Counted from the first letter of the stretch, positions 39,269 to 48,396 are shown. The stretch: DNA of 64,000 bases from DAOVRD01 sp964521715 (GCA_964521715.1 CAZFSS010000010.1:62001-126000); one strand, 5' to 3'. The notes: a model not told the origin generated them from the letters alone. A program made the numbers and translations.

Positions 39269-39613
39269 TCAGTGCCATCCCCAGCCGTGCCTGCCTGGGC
39301 GCCATTCCGGCTCCGCCGGCGGCGCGAACCGCACGGGCCCGCCCTCGATCGCCAGCGCGTGGCCCTGCGAGAGGGCCTCGGCCACCTTCCGCCGTGCGCT
39401 TTCGAGGATCCGGCTCACGGTCGGCCGCGAGACCCCGAGTCTCTGGGCCACTTCCTCCTGCTCCAGGCCCTCGCCGTCCGCAAGCCGGAGCGCCTCATAC
39501 TCGTCCAGCCTCACCGTTATCCACACGAGCTGGCGCGCGGGCACGCCCGCCGGCTTGAACACGGCTACGGGCGGCCGGTGGGCTATCGTGCGTGGCTTCT
39601 TGCTGCGTGGCAT
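39269..39613 (-). CDS. DUF134 helix-turn-helix regulator
   Basis: A 114-aa DNA-binding protein of the UPF0251/DUF134 family, with MPRSKKPRTI at the start, the typical VWITVRLDEYEALRLAD, and a sigma-70-region-4-like helix-turn-helix LEQEEVAQRLGVSRPTVSRI (about 51-70). It is the first gene of the seven-gene operon. A palindrome overlapping the start of its own transcript suggests autoregulation. Family members are usually next to NifX/Mrp-type genes. Confidence 0.92.
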   Translation of the reverse strand: MPRSKKPRTIAHRPPVAVFKPAGVPARQLVWITVRLDEYEALRLADGEGLEQEEVAQRLGVSRPTVSRILESARRKVAEALSQGHALAIEGGPVRFAPPAEPEWRPGRHGWGWH

Positions 39614-39626
39614 CGCCTTCTCATTA

Positions 39627-39642
39627 TGAACATACGTTCATT
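39627..39642. promoter_or_regulatory. Palindromic operator candidate of the DUF134 operon
   Basis: ATGAACATACGTTCAT: 6-bp perfect arms (ATGAAC/GTTCAT) around four bases. It touches the -10 box and covers the likely transcription start, the right place for a repressor site. The likely binder is the DUF134 protein (inference). Confidence 0.6.
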
Positions 39643-39669
39643 ATAGGTGCCCGGCTTTGCCCTGTCAAT
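39641..39669 (-). promoter_or_regulatory. Perfect consensus sigma-70 promoter of the DUF134 operon
   Basis: The minus strand has TTGACA, 17 bp, TATAAT with no mismatch, 28 nt upstream of the ATG at 39613. A promoter this strong with an overlapping palindrome suggests tight repression. Confidence 0.85.
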
Positions 39670-39761
39670 AGTCGCCTGCGCGGGGATTCCGGGCCGGCGG
39701 TGCGTTCGATAGCCCCGGAAGGCAGCAGCGGGTAGGGCCGGGTCGAAGGAGGCGGAGCCCG

Positions 39762-41030
39762 TCAACTGCGCAGGACGTCCAGCGGCTCGAACCGGGCGCC
39801 CAGCGCCGCCTCGCTGTCCAGCCCGAGCCAGCGGTCCAGCGCAGTGGCGTAGACGCGGCGGTAGTCGGTGTGGAAGCGCAGGGCGCCGTCGTTCTCCAGG
39901 TCGCTGAGGCTCGGATGCGGCCCGACCAGTCCGCCCTTGAGCCTGCCGCCGACCAGGAACACGGGAGCGGCGGCGCCGTGCCCGGTGCCGCGGCGCCCGT
40001 TCTCGGCGACCGTCCGGCCGAACTCCGAGAACGTCATCAGGAGCACGCGGTCCAGCAGTCCGTCGCCCTTGAGGTCGTGGGCGAACGCGGCCACGGATTC
40101 GGAGAGCTCGCACAGGAGGGCGGCGTGGTTGTCGCGCTGGTTTGCGTGGTTGTCGAATCCCCCGAATCCCGCGCCGCCCAGCTCGGCCACGTAAACGCGG
40201 ATGCCGAGGTCGGCGCGGATGAGGTCGGCCACGGTGCTGAGGTTCTGCGCAAGCTGGAAGGGCGGGTACTGGCCGGCGCGGCCCGCGCGGCGGGCTGCGG
40301 CCACTGCCTCAACGCGGTCGGCTCCCGCGTAAGCGTTCAGCGCCGTCCGCTGAGCGAAGCCCAGAAGCTGCCCGTCATCGCCGCCGCGGGGAAGTTCGGC
40401 CGCATCCAGCAGAGCGCGGCGGCGGGCCGCGTCTGCTTGGCTCCCCGAAGCGACCCCGGGCACATAGTCGTCCAGCGAGCTAACGGCGGGAACGACGGTT
40501 CTCTCGGCGTTGAGGACGAAGGGCGTCGGGATCTGCCCCACGAACGCGGCCGGCGCGTGGGACTCGTCAGGCCCGTTTGCCAGGTCGGCGGCGCGGCCGA
40601 GCCAGCCCGTCTGGCAGCCCACGTCGCCGGGCCTGGCCGTCTGCCAGTTGCGCATGGCGCCCTCGTGTTCCCGATCGGAGTTGGGGTAGCCTACCCCCTG
40701 GACGACGCTGAGGAGCCCCTCCTCATAGAGCCGCATGAAGCCCGCCATCCGGGGATGGAAACCGAGCAGGTCGTCGATCTTGTGCACCTCGTTGGCGGTG
40801 AGGCGCAGCGTGCTGCGGCTTCGGGCGTAGTCGTCGTCTGCGTAGGGGGCAACGGTGTTCAGGCCGTCGTTCCCGCCGGCGAGCTGGATGGCCACAAAGA
40901 CGGAGCCGTCCTTATCAGGCGCCGTCGCTCCGGCCAGACGTGCGAAGACGGCCGGCACGGGCGGCCCGAGGGAGAACAGGATGGATGCGCCGAGGGACGT
41001 CCTCAGGAAATCGCGCCGTGACTGCTTCAT
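39762..41030 (-). CDS. DUF1501 protein with Tat signal
   Basis: A 422-aa protein with a twin-arginine signal (MKQSRRDFLRTSLGASILFSLG) and the DUF1501 core: FVAIQLAGGNDGLNTVAPY, GVGYPNSDREHEGAMRNWQT, MTFSEFGRTVAENG, GTGHGAAAPVFLVGG. It resembles the sulfatase/alkaline-phosphatase superfamily but no substrate is known. It follows the DUF1800 gene by 16 bp. The DUF1800-DUF1501 pair is a conserved unit, especially in planctomycetes. It is folded and exported through Tat. Confidence 0.93.
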   Translation of the reverse strand: MKQSRRDFLRTSLGASILFSLGPPVPAVFARLAGATAPDKDGSVFVAIQLAGGNDGLNTVAPYADDDYARSRSTLRLTANEVHKIDDLLGFHPRMAGFMRLYEEGLLSVVQGVGYPNSDREHEGAMRNWQTARPGDVGCQTGWLGRAADLANGPDESHAPAAFVGQIPTPFVLNAERTVVPAVSSLDDYVPGVASGSQADAARRRALLDAAELPRGGDDGQLLGFAQRTALNAYAGADRVEAVAAARRAGRAGQYPPFQLAQNLSTVADLIRADLGIRVYVAELGGAGFGGFDNHANQRDNHAALLCELSESVAAFAHDLKGDGLLDRVLLMTFSEFGRTVAENGRRGTGHGAAAPVFLVGGRLKGGLVGPHPSLSDLENDGALRFHTDYRRVYATALDRWLGLDSEAALGARFEPLDVLRS

Positions 41031-41046
41031 GTACTCGCTCCCGCGC

Positions 41047-42408
41047 CTAAGCCAACTGGAATTCCGGCAGCGTGACGACGCCATGGGCGAACCGGCGAAC
41101 GGGGTCGGCGGGGTCGCCTCCCGCTGCTGCGGCCGCCCGCAGCGCCTCCGCAACGCCAGGCTCCACGTCGCCCTGGAGGAACAGGTCGAGCAGGAACCGG
41201 CCGGCGGACTCGGCGCCGGAATAGCCGTGCTTCCCGGCCACGGCGGATGGGTCGAGCTTGTCGCCGTATGGGCCCGTGCCGGCAAGCAGCGCGCGGGCCA
41301 GGTTGCTGCGCCCCAGCACTGTCCAGTCATTCAGCCAGTCCTTGCCGCCTTTCCAGCCCTTGACCGTGGGCGGATGGCACAGGTTCTGGCCGAGGCGTGC
41401 CAGGTCGACGGCGAGGCGGGTGGTGGGCACCATGCCATCCAGGCCGCGGATGATCCCGAGCGCAAACTCGACCGGACCTTTGACCCGCTGGCGATAGGCG
41501 GCGTCCGAGAAGAAGAGGTTGGACCGGAGCATCGTCCCCGCCAGGCGGCCGATGTCGAAGTCCGTTGCGAACGATTCCGCCAGCGGCTGGATGAGGTCAT
41601 CCGGCGGCTGATGCGTTTCGGAGACGAGCCAGCGATAGAGCTCACCAACCACAAGCCGCGCCGTGGCCGGCTGCTCCAGCACGATGCGCACGACGTCCTT
41701 GCTGTCCCAGTTGCCCCTCTGCCCCAGGATCTCTTTGGCGCCGGCATCGTGCTCACGGGCGACGAAGCGAAGCTCCTTGCGTTGGACGAACCAGCCGGTG
41801 AAGGCCCGGGCCGCCTCGGCCACGTCCTTCTCGGAGTATCGGCCCTCGCCGAGCGTGAACTCTTCGAACAAGTGTCTCGGGTAGCTCTGATTGGGCTGCG
41901 CCTTGCGATTGGCGTCCGCACCGAGCCACAGGAGCACCGCCGGGTCGTGCGATACGGCCTGAAGCAGGGCGCCGAAGTCTCCCAACGCGTGGCTGCGCAG
42001 CATGGTCAGGTGCTCGCGCATCAGGCGGGGGCTGTTCACGCGGACGTTGCTCGTGGCGAAGCAGCCGTGCCAGAAGAGCGTCATCTTCTCCAGCATGGGG
42101 TGGGGGGTCTCTATCATCCGGCGCAGCCACCAGGCGCGCAGCGCGTCCGCCGACCCGCTGTCGCCGGCCGGGGCCTCGTAACCGTCGCAGGCCGCGTTGA
42201 ACGCGTCGATGTCGGCATCGGGGCGCAGCAGCTTGCGGACGGCCGCTTCGGGGCCGTCCTTCAGCGCTTGCTGGAGCTGGTCCCAGTCGGCGCCGAACGC
42301 CGCACGGCGGTGCAGGTGCCCGGCGCGCCGCAGGTCCCAGGGATGCTGTGCGTCGGGTTCATACGGCGCCCAGGCCCGGGCGGGATCGATCTGCCTCCCG
42401 GCGGCCAT
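41047..42408 (-). CDS. DUF1800 protein
   Basis: A 453-aa DUF1800 protein: HRRAAFGADWDQL, MLEKMTLFWHGCFATSNVRV, QSYPRHLFEEFTLGEG, FTGWFVQR and HPPTVKGWKGGKDWLN are all family landmarks. The start at ATG 42408 (MAAGRQIDPARAW) has AAGGAGG 7 nt upstream. No signal peptide is obvious, so it may be exported with its Tat-borne partner. It forms an operon with the DUF1501 gene. Its molecular role is unknown. Confidence 0.93.
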   Translation of the reverse strand: MAAGRQIDPARAWAPYEPDAQHPWDLRRAGHLHRRAAFGADWDQLQQALKDGPEAAVRKLLRPDADIDAFNAACDGYEAPAGDSGSADALRAWWLRRMIETPHPMLEKMTLFWHGCFATSNVRVNSPRLMREHLTMLRSHALGDFGALLQAVSHDPAVLLWLGADANRKAQPNQSYPRHLFEEFTLGEGRYSEKDVAEAARAFTGWFVQRKELRFVAREHDAGAKEILGQRGNWDSKDVVRIVLEQPATARLVVGELYRWLVSETHQPPDDLIQPLAESFATDFDIGRLAGTMLRSNLFFSDAAYRQRVKGPVEFALGIIRGLDGMVPTTRLAVDLARLGQNLCHPPTVKGWKGGKDWLNDWTVLGRSNLARALLAGTGPYGDKLDPSAVAGKHGYSGAESAGRFLLDLFLQGDVEPGVAEALRAAAAAGGDPADPVRRFAHGVVTLPEFQLA

Positions 42409-42484
42409 CAGGGATCCTCCTTGGTCTGGCCATGAGCGGCCGACGTTATGATTCGGACGGCCGTGCTGCGCCGGGCCGCCCGTG

Positions 42485-44260
42485 TCACTGCGGCATCCCC
42501 GTGGGGACAACGGCGGGCAGGTCGAGCCGCAGCTCCAGGTCGGCGGCCGGCCGCCCGTTCGCGCTGCCCACGTCCAGTGTGGCCTGCCCCATGCGCTCCA
42601 GCACGGCCAGCACGGATCCCAGCTCCGTTTCGGCCTGGTCCCGGGTGTTTCCCTTCTCGAGCATGTTCTGGCGAACCAGGTTCTCGCGGTTGGCGCTCAA
42701 GGCGGAGGCGACGCGTGCTGCGTCGATCTCCACGAGGCTATGGACGCGCGGGATGGGACTGGCGTCTGCGTCCTGGAGGGCGTCTATCAGGTCCCTGGCC
42801 AGGGCCTCCGTGGAGCTCAGGATCAGGTGGTCTCCGACCGTTGCGAGTGCGGGCTGGAAGTTGAAGCGCTGGTCGACTGCTTCCTTGTCTTTCTGTTCGC
42901 CGGCGGGGAAGTAGGCTATGGTGAACTTGACGCCCCGGTGGACGGGCCGGTCGATGATGAGTCCGGGGAGGGCCTGCTGGCCGCGGGTGAAGTTGACCAT
43001 TCCGATGGCCTTCTGCCAGGCCTCCTCCATCACCTGCGCGAACGTGTCCGGATGGCGCATGCGGAAGACCGCCGCGAAGGCCGGGATCTTCGTCTGCGGT
43101 ATGCCGACCGCCGGATCGTACTCCTGTTCGGCTACCACGAGCCGAACCTCGGGCCTGAGCTCTGCCATGACCTCGTCGGTCAGATCCCGGCCGCTGAAGT
43201 AAATGCCCATCATGTTCTCGAAGAAGATCAGCCCGGCCGTCCTCTGTGGGAACAGATTGTCCTTGGCGGCGTAGAAGGCACGCAGGTCGCGGTAGAAGCT
43301 CGCAGCGGCGATGCGGCGCGGCACCTGCAGATTCGGCAGGACGCCTTCGTCGGGCGAGGCGGGGCAGGCGAAGCCGGCCGGACCGGAGGGGTCCGCGGCC
43401 TTGCCGTCGGCCAGCATCTCGAACGTCAGCGTGTCGCCCTGCACGCCGACGGCCAGCGCGACCCAGCTCGACCCGCGCAGCGTCTCCTGGATGCCGGCAA
43501 GCAGCAGGGACGCCATCGGATTCTGCGTTTGGCTCAGGGCCCTCTGCACGGGAGGATACTGCTTCAGTGCCTCCAGGTTCACGAAGGCCAGGGCGACGGC
43601 ATCCGGGCCGGCGGCCTGCTTGGCCGCCTGGTAGTTGGCTGCCGAGGCAAGGCTCTGCGCCTCGGGCCCGGCCCGCAGGTCGAGCACGGCCTTCAGTGCC
43701 TGCTGTCCCTTCGCCATCAGCAGTCGTCCGCCGACGATGGCATGGGCCTCCTGCCCGTTGAAGGTCCATCCGGTCACGCCCTTGTACTGCTCGGAGGCGG
43801 TCCGGTCCGGCTGCGAGCGGTTGGCCGCCTCCGTCCTGGCGAAGCCGAGGAAGATCTCGTGCAACTTCTCGAGCATCTGCGCGTCTTCGGAGTCGATGGC
43901 CAGCACGTTCTGGTCGACGGGCCAGGCTGCCAGCGTCACGCCGCCGCCGGTCAGGGTCCGCACGCCGCTGCGCCAGTCCGTCCCTAGCGTGGCTTCCAGG
44001 TACCGGATGAGGCCCAGGAACTGCTGGAACTCGGGGCCGGAAGCCTTCTGCTGGTATGCGGGCAGCGAAGTCACGGCCGAGATGACCCGCGGATCCAGCA
44101 GAAGGTCAAGCAGCGCCCCCGGCTGGTTCACCTCCACCACGAGGACCGCATCCCGAGGGACCCACCGGGTCACCGCCGGCGGCGCATCGTCCGCTGCGGC
44201 CGCATGCGGCGACAGCAGCGCCCACGCGACGCACAGAGCCACGGCTGCTTTCCGCAACAT
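42485..44260 (-). CDS. Secreted conserved protein of unknown function
   Basis: A 591-aa protein with a signal peptide (MLRKAAVALCVAWALLSPHAAA) and no other hydrophobic segment. The body alternates beta strands and helices in a repeat-like way (PRDAVLVVEVNQPGALLDLL near the start, ALAFVNLEALKQYPPV in the middle, DHLILSSTEALARDLIDALQ near the end). It resembles DUF3352-like exported proteins common in planctomycetes. AAGGAGG precedes the ATG. No catalytic motif was recognised. It lies 76 bp upstream of the DUF1800 gene on the same strand. Confidence 0.75.
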   Translation of the reverse strand: MLRKAAVALCVAWALLSPHAAAADDAPPAVTRWVPRDAVLVVEVNQPGALLDLLLDPRVISAVTSLPAYQQKASGPEFQQFLGLIRYLEATLGTDWRSGVRTLTGGGVTLAAWPVDQNVLAIDSEDAQMLEKLHEIFLGFARTEAANRSQPDRTASEQYKGVTGWTFNGQEAHAIVGGRLLMAKGQQALKAVLDLRAGPEAQSLASAANYQAAKQAAGPDAVALAFVNLEALKQYPPVQRALSQTQNPMASLLLAGIQETLRGSSWVALAVGVQGDTLTFEMLADGKAADPSGPAGFACPASPDEGVLPNLQVPRRIAAASFYRDLRAFYAAKDNLFPQRTAGLIFFENMMGIYFSGRDLTDEVMAELRPEVRLVVAEQEYDPAVGIPQTKIPAFAAVFRMRHPDTFAQVMEEAWQKAIGMVNFTRGQQALPGLIIDRPVHRGVKFTIAYFPAGEQKDKEAVDQRFNFQPALATVGDHLILSSTEALARDLIDALQDADASPIPRVHSLVEIDAARVASALSANRENLVRQNMLEKGNTRDQAETELGSVLAVLERMGQATLDVGSANGRPAADLELRLDLPAVVPTGMPQ

Positions 44261-44397
44261 TGCCTCGCCTCCTTCGGAGTACCGTGCAGATCATCGCCTT
44301 CCGAGCGGTTAGACGCAAGCGCCGGCTGGGTTATTACGCCCGATCTGCGATGGCGGGCGTTCTGATTCGGCCGCCGGGCGCGACGCAGCCCCTCCGA

Positions 44398-44426
44398 TTG
44401 AGTTGGGGGCGAGTTTAGGTTAGCAT
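44398..44426 (+). promoter_or_regulatory. Promoter of the ferritin-like gene
   Basis: TTGAGT, 17 bp, TAGCAT, about 75 nt upstream of the ATG at 44501. Confidence 0.4.
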
Positions 44427-44500
44427 GCAGCGTCCGTTCGGCCGCCTGTCCGAAGGGGGGGGCCGGGCTTGAGGGAGCAACTGCAAGAGGAGGAAAGAAG

Positions 44501-44983
44501 ATGCCGGGTCTGTTCTCCGTTAGGGAGATGATGGACGTGGCGATCCGCGAGGAGCGGACGGGCGCCACGTTCTACCGGGCGCTGGCCGACAGCGCTAAGT
44601 CGAAGGAGCTGGAAAACTTCGCCCTGAAAGTGGCCGCGATGGAGGACGAGCACGAACGCAAGTTCCGGGGCATGCTCGGCCGCCTGGGCGACTACGAGCC
44701 AGCCGGGGAGTCCTACGGCGGGGAATACGCCTCCTACATGGCCTATCTGATCCAGGGCCGCATATTCCCCAGCGGGGAGGACGGGGCTAAGATGGCCCGG
44801 CGCCAGGCGTCCGAGAAGCAGGCCGTCCAGACCGCCATGGAGATGGAGCGCAACACGCTGCTCTTCTACCACGAGATGCTCAGGTTCGTGCCGGAGGCCG
44901 ATCGCCCGCTGCTGGAAGACATCATCGCCGAGGAAAGGCAGCACGTAACCGACTGGGCCAGATACGGGGAGGAGCACTTCTGA
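44501..44983 (+). CDS. Ferritin-like/rubrerythrin-type diiron protein
   Basis: A 160-aa four-helix protein. Diiron ligand candidates are in AIREERTGATFY (E18), AMEDEHERKF (E50, H51 region), METERN-like AMEMERNTLLFY and IIAEERQHV (about 144-152). There is no rubredoxin domain, so it is a short rubrerythrin. Such proteins reduce peroxide or store iron in anaerobes. AGGAGGAAAG lies before the ATG at 44501. It fits the FeS-rich, probably anaerobic lifestyle. Confidence 0.9.
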   Translation: MPGLFSVREMMDVAIREERTGATFYRALADSAKSKELENFALKVAAMEDEHERKFRGMLGRLGDYEPAGESYGGEYASYMAYLIQGRIFPSGEDGAKMARRQASEKQAVQTAMEMERNTLLFYHEMLRFVPEADRPLLEDIIAEERQHVTDWARYGEEHF

Positions 44984-45000
44984 GGCCCGCGCCAGGCGGG

Positions 45001-45234
45001 CTACTCCGTGTCGGCCGGAGGCTTGGACGGGCTCGCGCGCAGGTCCTTCTCCATTCGATCCAGGGCGCCCTGTATCTCCGTCAGCAGCGCGGCGTTGCTG
45101 GCCTCCGCATCTCGCAGCTCGACCATGCTCCTGCGCAACAGCGCCACGTTGTAGCTGCTGTAGACGGAGAGGGTGACGGCGAAGAAGGCCAGCGTCGCCA
45201 GCAGTATCCACGCCACAAGCTGGGAAACCTTCAT
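45001..45234 (-). CDS. Small membrane protein with short coiled coil
   Basis: A 77-aa protein: one membrane helix (LVAWILLATLAFFAVTLSVY), then a helical stretch (RRSMVELRDAEASNAALLTE) and a polar tail (KPPADTE). It is transcribed toward the ferritin-like gene, 17 bp from it. No family was recognised. Confidence 0.6.
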   Translation of the reverse strand: MKVSQLVAWILLATLAFFAVTLSVYSSYNVALLRRSMVELRDAEASNAALLTEIQGALDRMEKDLRASPSKPPADTE

Positions 45235-45400
45235 GAAGGTGCCTCTCGCCCGCTTGCCGGGGCGAACCTCTGCCTAAGGCCTGCCCGGGGGGAGCGGAGA
45301 TTCGTTCGCCCTTTCGTGCGGCCAGTGTAGCCCTCCAGCCGTGTGCCGTCAACCGCTTGCGCCTCCTGCGCTGAGCCGGCAGCCCCCGGCGGGGGCGGGC

Positions 45401-47353
45401 CTACTCCGACGGATCCGCCCGGGGAGGCAGGGCGTCGTCCGCGAACTGGAGGCGGTAGAGCCGCTCGTACTCGCCGCCTTTCTTGAGCAGCTCCTGGTGG
45501 GTCCCCTGTTCCACGACGCGGCCGTCCTTCAGGACGATGATCCTGTCGGCGTGCCGGACGGTGGACAGGCGGTGGGCGATGACGAAGGTGGTTCGGTTTG
45601 CCATCAGGTTGTTGAGCGCCTTCTGCACCAGCATCTCGGACTCGGCGTCCAGGCTGGAGGTGGCCTCGTCGAGTATGAGGATGGGCGCGTTCTTAAGGAT
45701 GGCGCGAGCGATGGTTATGCACTGGCGTTGCCCGCCGGAGAGCCGCTGGCCTGCCTCGCCGGCAACCGTGTCGTAACCATCGGGCAGGCTCATGATGAAG
45801 TCGTGGATGTTGGCTGCGCGGCCGGCGGCATGGACCTCTTCGTCGGTCGCGTCGGGCTTGCCGTAGCGGATGTTGTCGGACAGCGGCCGGTTGAAGAGGA
45901 ACGGGTGCTGGCCCACGATGGCGATGAGCCGCATCAGGCTCTGGCGCTTGACGTTGCGCACGTTGACGCCGTCGATGGCGACCGAGCCCTCGGTCGGATC
46001 GTAGAACCGGGGGATCAGGTCCAGCATGGTGCTCTTGCCGGCGCCGGTTTCGCCCACGATGGCGTAGACCTTGCCGCACGGGACCTTCAGGTCGATCCCT
46101 CTCAACACGGGCGCTTCGTCATAGGCGAACCAGACGTTGCCGAACGTGATGGCCTGCCGCACGTCCTCCAACTCGACGGCGTCGGGAAGGTCCTCGATCT
46201 CGGGCTGCGTATCGATCAGCTCAAAGATGCGGTTGACGCCCGCCATGCTCTCCTGTAGGTCGCTGTAAGCCTTGACAAGGCGACGCGCTTGACCCTGGAG
46301 GACGCCGACGCACGTGCCGAATATCAGCATGTCGCCCAGTTCGAGGAGCCCTCGGTTGAGCAGATAGTCCGCCAGCAGAAGCATCAACGACGAGACGACC
46401 ACGGCGAGGACGAAGACCGGCAACACGCTCGCCCACGCCTGATTCCTGACCAGTTTGAAGGCCTTGTTGAGCTGCGCCTGGTTGCGGGACCGGAACTCCT
46501 CTCTCTCGGCCTCCTCCATGTTGAACGACTTGACGACGCGGATGCCGTTGAGCATCTGGGTGACCGAATCCGTCACGTCGGCCAGCTTCTCCAGCGTCTT
46601 GGTGGCGTAACGGCGGATTCGCCCGCCGTATCGACCCATAATGAGCGCGACGAGGGGCAGGCCGACCAGGATGACGAGAGTCAGGTGCGGGCTCGCCCAG
46701 AGGGCCAGCAGAAGGAAGGCCACCACCATCAAGGGCTCCAGAATCAGCTTGCCGAAGATGACCCCGAGCGCGGCCTTCGTCTGGCCGATGTCGTTGGTCA
46801 GGCGACTGACGAGCTCGCCCGTACGCTGGCCGGAGAAGTAGCTCAGAGACAGGCTGGAGAGCCTGTTGAACACGGTCATCCGCAGGTCCGCCAGCACGCT
46901 CCAGGACACCCGCCCTCTCGCATACTCCTGCAGGAAGCCGGAGACCAGGAACAACGGCCCGACGAGGACGACCACCAGGAGGGCGATCTTCCTCAGAGTC
47001 GCCCCTGTCCAGAGCCAGGCCTGGACCTGCTGGACGGGGCTCAGCCCCAGAAACCACGCCGTGATCCTGTCCTTCGCCCTCTGGAGCGCGTCAGGTGAGC
47101 GATCCGAATGCTCGTGAACGCGCTCGGCGGCGGCTTCGGCGGGCTCCTCTTGCGGCGGAGCCGCTGCCTCGGCACGCGCGCCCTTCTGGAACGCCGCGAC
47201 GAACGGCTTGATCAGCAGGACTCCGTTGAAGCTGACCGCCGCGTACAGGAACGTCGCGGCCAGCGACAACAGGATGGTCCTCCAATACGGAAGGGCCACG
47301 CCGTAGAAGCGCAGCAGGTTGCGATAGGTCGGCTTGCGTTCAGCTCTGGCCAT
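45401..47353 (-). CDS. ABC exporter, MsbA/lipid A type
   Basis: A 650-aa half-transporter. Residues about 20-360 are the six-helix membrane domain with an inserted acidic Glu/Ala/Pro-rich stretch (GARAEAAAPPQEEPAEAA) after helix 1; residues about 385-640 are the ATPase with Walker A GETGAGKST, signature LSGGQRQ, Walker B ILILDEATSSLD and H-loop FVIAHRLSTVRH. The arrangement matches MsbA-like lipid or drug exporters of the inner membrane, working as homodimers. The gene stands alone with its own promoter. The substrate is inferred only. Confidence 0.93.
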   Translation of the reverse strand: MARAERKPTYRNLLRFYGVALPYWRTILLSLAATFLYAAVSFNGVLLIKPFVAAFQKGARAEAAAPPQEEPAEAAAERVHEHSDRSPDALQRAKDRITAWFLGLSPVQQVQAWLWTGATLRKIALLVVVLVGPLFLVSGFLQEYARGRVSWSVLADLRMTVFNRLSSLSLSYFSGQRTGELVSRLTNDIGQTKAALGVIFGKLILEPLMVVAFLLLALWASPHLTLVILVGLPLVALIMGRYGGRIRRYATKTLEKLADVTDSVTQMLNGIRVVKSFNMEEAEREEFRSRNQAQLNKAFKLVRNQAWASVLPVFVLAVVVSSLMLLLADYLLNRGLLELGDMLIFGTCVGVLQGQARRLVKAYSDLQESMAGVNRIFELIDTQPEIEDLPDAVELEDVRQAITFGNVWFAYDEAPVLRGIDLKVPCGKVYAIVGETGAGKSTMLDLIPRFYDPTEGSVAIDGVNVRNVKRQSLMRLIAIVGQHPFLFNRPLSDNIRYGKPDATDEEVHAAGRAANIHDFIMSLPDGYDTVAGEAGQRLSGGQRQCITIARAILKNAPILILDEATSSLDAESEMLVQKALNNLMANRTTFVIAHRLSTVRHADRIIVLKDGRVVEQGTHQELLKKGGEYERLYRLQFADDALPPRADPSE

Positions 47354-47486
47354 CGTCAGCGCCAGAAAGAAGGCAGGGAGACCGCATTTGCGGGCTCCGA
47401 TCCCTGCGGACGTGCGGCCTCGCCGGGAGATTCGGTCATGTTGACAGGCAGACGCGGAAGATACTGAGCGCCCCGCTGCTGCCGCA

Positions 47487-47516
47487 ATAATAACGCAGAG
47501 CAGGACTTACAGTCAA
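47487..47516 (-). promoter_or_regulatory. Promoter of the ABC exporter gene
   Basis: Minus-strand TTGACT, 18 bp, TATTAT, about 135 nt upstream of the ATG. The 384-bp gap 47354-47737 holds this and the divergent promoter at 47641, and no gene was seen in it. Confidence 0.55.
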
Positions 47517-47640
47517 GCTGGACGCGTTCGGAATGGCAGGAGGCAGTTGGCCTGAATCCGGTGGGAAGTCGCCCCGCTCGAGAACGCACCGAGGCCGCAA
47601 CCCTCGTTCACACCGACCTGGGGACGCGGTTTCGGCCCTC

Positions 47641-47669
47641 TTGACGGTGCCGGCGCAGACGCCTATAAT
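47641..47669 (+). promoter_or_regulatory. Sigma-70 promoter of the 47738 gene
   Basis: TTGACG, 17 bp, perfect TATAAT, about 68 nt upstream of the ATG. Confidence 0.7.
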
Positions 47670-47737
47670 GCCGCCGTCATGGGGCTTCGGGGGTCTTCCG
47701 AATGCCCTGGCTTCGTTCCACCCGGGGGGGCTGAGGC

Positions 47738-48226
47738 ATGTGGTCCTTGATCATCAGCGCAATCGTGATCGGCATCATCGCGTCCATGGTCTGGATGGCG
47801 ACGCACCGCCTGGCGGCGGTGATCGGCGTTACCCTTGTGCTGTTCCTGCTGGCGGCAGGGGGCGTCGTCGGTCTCTCGTACTACATGGCGACGCAGCATC
47901 GGAAGACGGTGGACACCGTGAAAGCGAGCGAATGGCCGATCGACATCGGGAGCGTGGGCGGGGGCGGGGTGTCGACGGTTGCGGACGACTACGTCCTCTG
48001 GGTAAAGAACAAACGCGGCGGGCTGACCCAGAAGAAGATCCCGATGAGCATGACGCGGACCGAGAGCCGCTTGCGCGCCGACCCGTGCGTCCAGGTCTGG
48101 GAGGAAGTGACGGTCGACGATCCCGATGTCCCGAAGTCGAGCTGGTACCTGCGGATGCCTCTGGGCCAGCGTCAGGCGCTCTCGCACTACGTGCTCGTCA
48201 TGCCCGAAGACGCGGTGATCGACTGA
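47738..48226 (+). CDS. Membrane protein, two TM segments and a soluble tail
   Basis: A 162-aa protein with two helices (SLIISAIVIGIIASMVWMA and VIGVTLVLFLLAAGGVVGLSY) and a C-terminal soluble domain of about 100 residues (VSTVADDYVLWVKNKRGGLT, SSWYLRMPLGQRQALSHYV). The ATG at 47738 follows a GGGGGG-rich stretch rather than a clean ribosome site. A strong promoter supports it. No family was recognised. Confidence 0.7.
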   Translation: MWSLIISAIVIGIIASMVWMATHRLAAVIGVTLVLFLLAAGGVVGLSYYMATQHRKTVDTVKASEWPIDIGSVGGGGVSTVADDYVLWVKNKRGGLTQKKIPMSMTRTESRLRADPCVQVWEEVTVDDPDVPKSSWYLRMPLGQRQALSHYVLVMPEDAVID

Positions 48227-48278
48227 GCCTGCCCGCCGCATGGGTGAAAGGTCGCATTGCGGGGGAACCGCGTAGGAC

Positions 48279-48293
48279 GGCGAGGCGCTCGCC
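48279..48293. terminator. Hairpin between convergent genes
   Basis: GGCGAG-GCG-CTCGCC, six perfect base pairs, preceded by GTAGGAC. It lies in the 170-bp gap between two convergent genes. It belongs to the same GTAGG-led type as the palindromes at 11823 and 34628. There is no T tract. Confidence 0.35.
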
Positions 48294-48396
48294 TGCCGAA
48301 GCGCACATAGGATGGCCGCTCTGCGAAGCTCGGAACAGGCTTCGCGGGACGCGCCTCACACATTGCCCCGTGTGCTTCTGGCCTGCGTCCGTGCGC

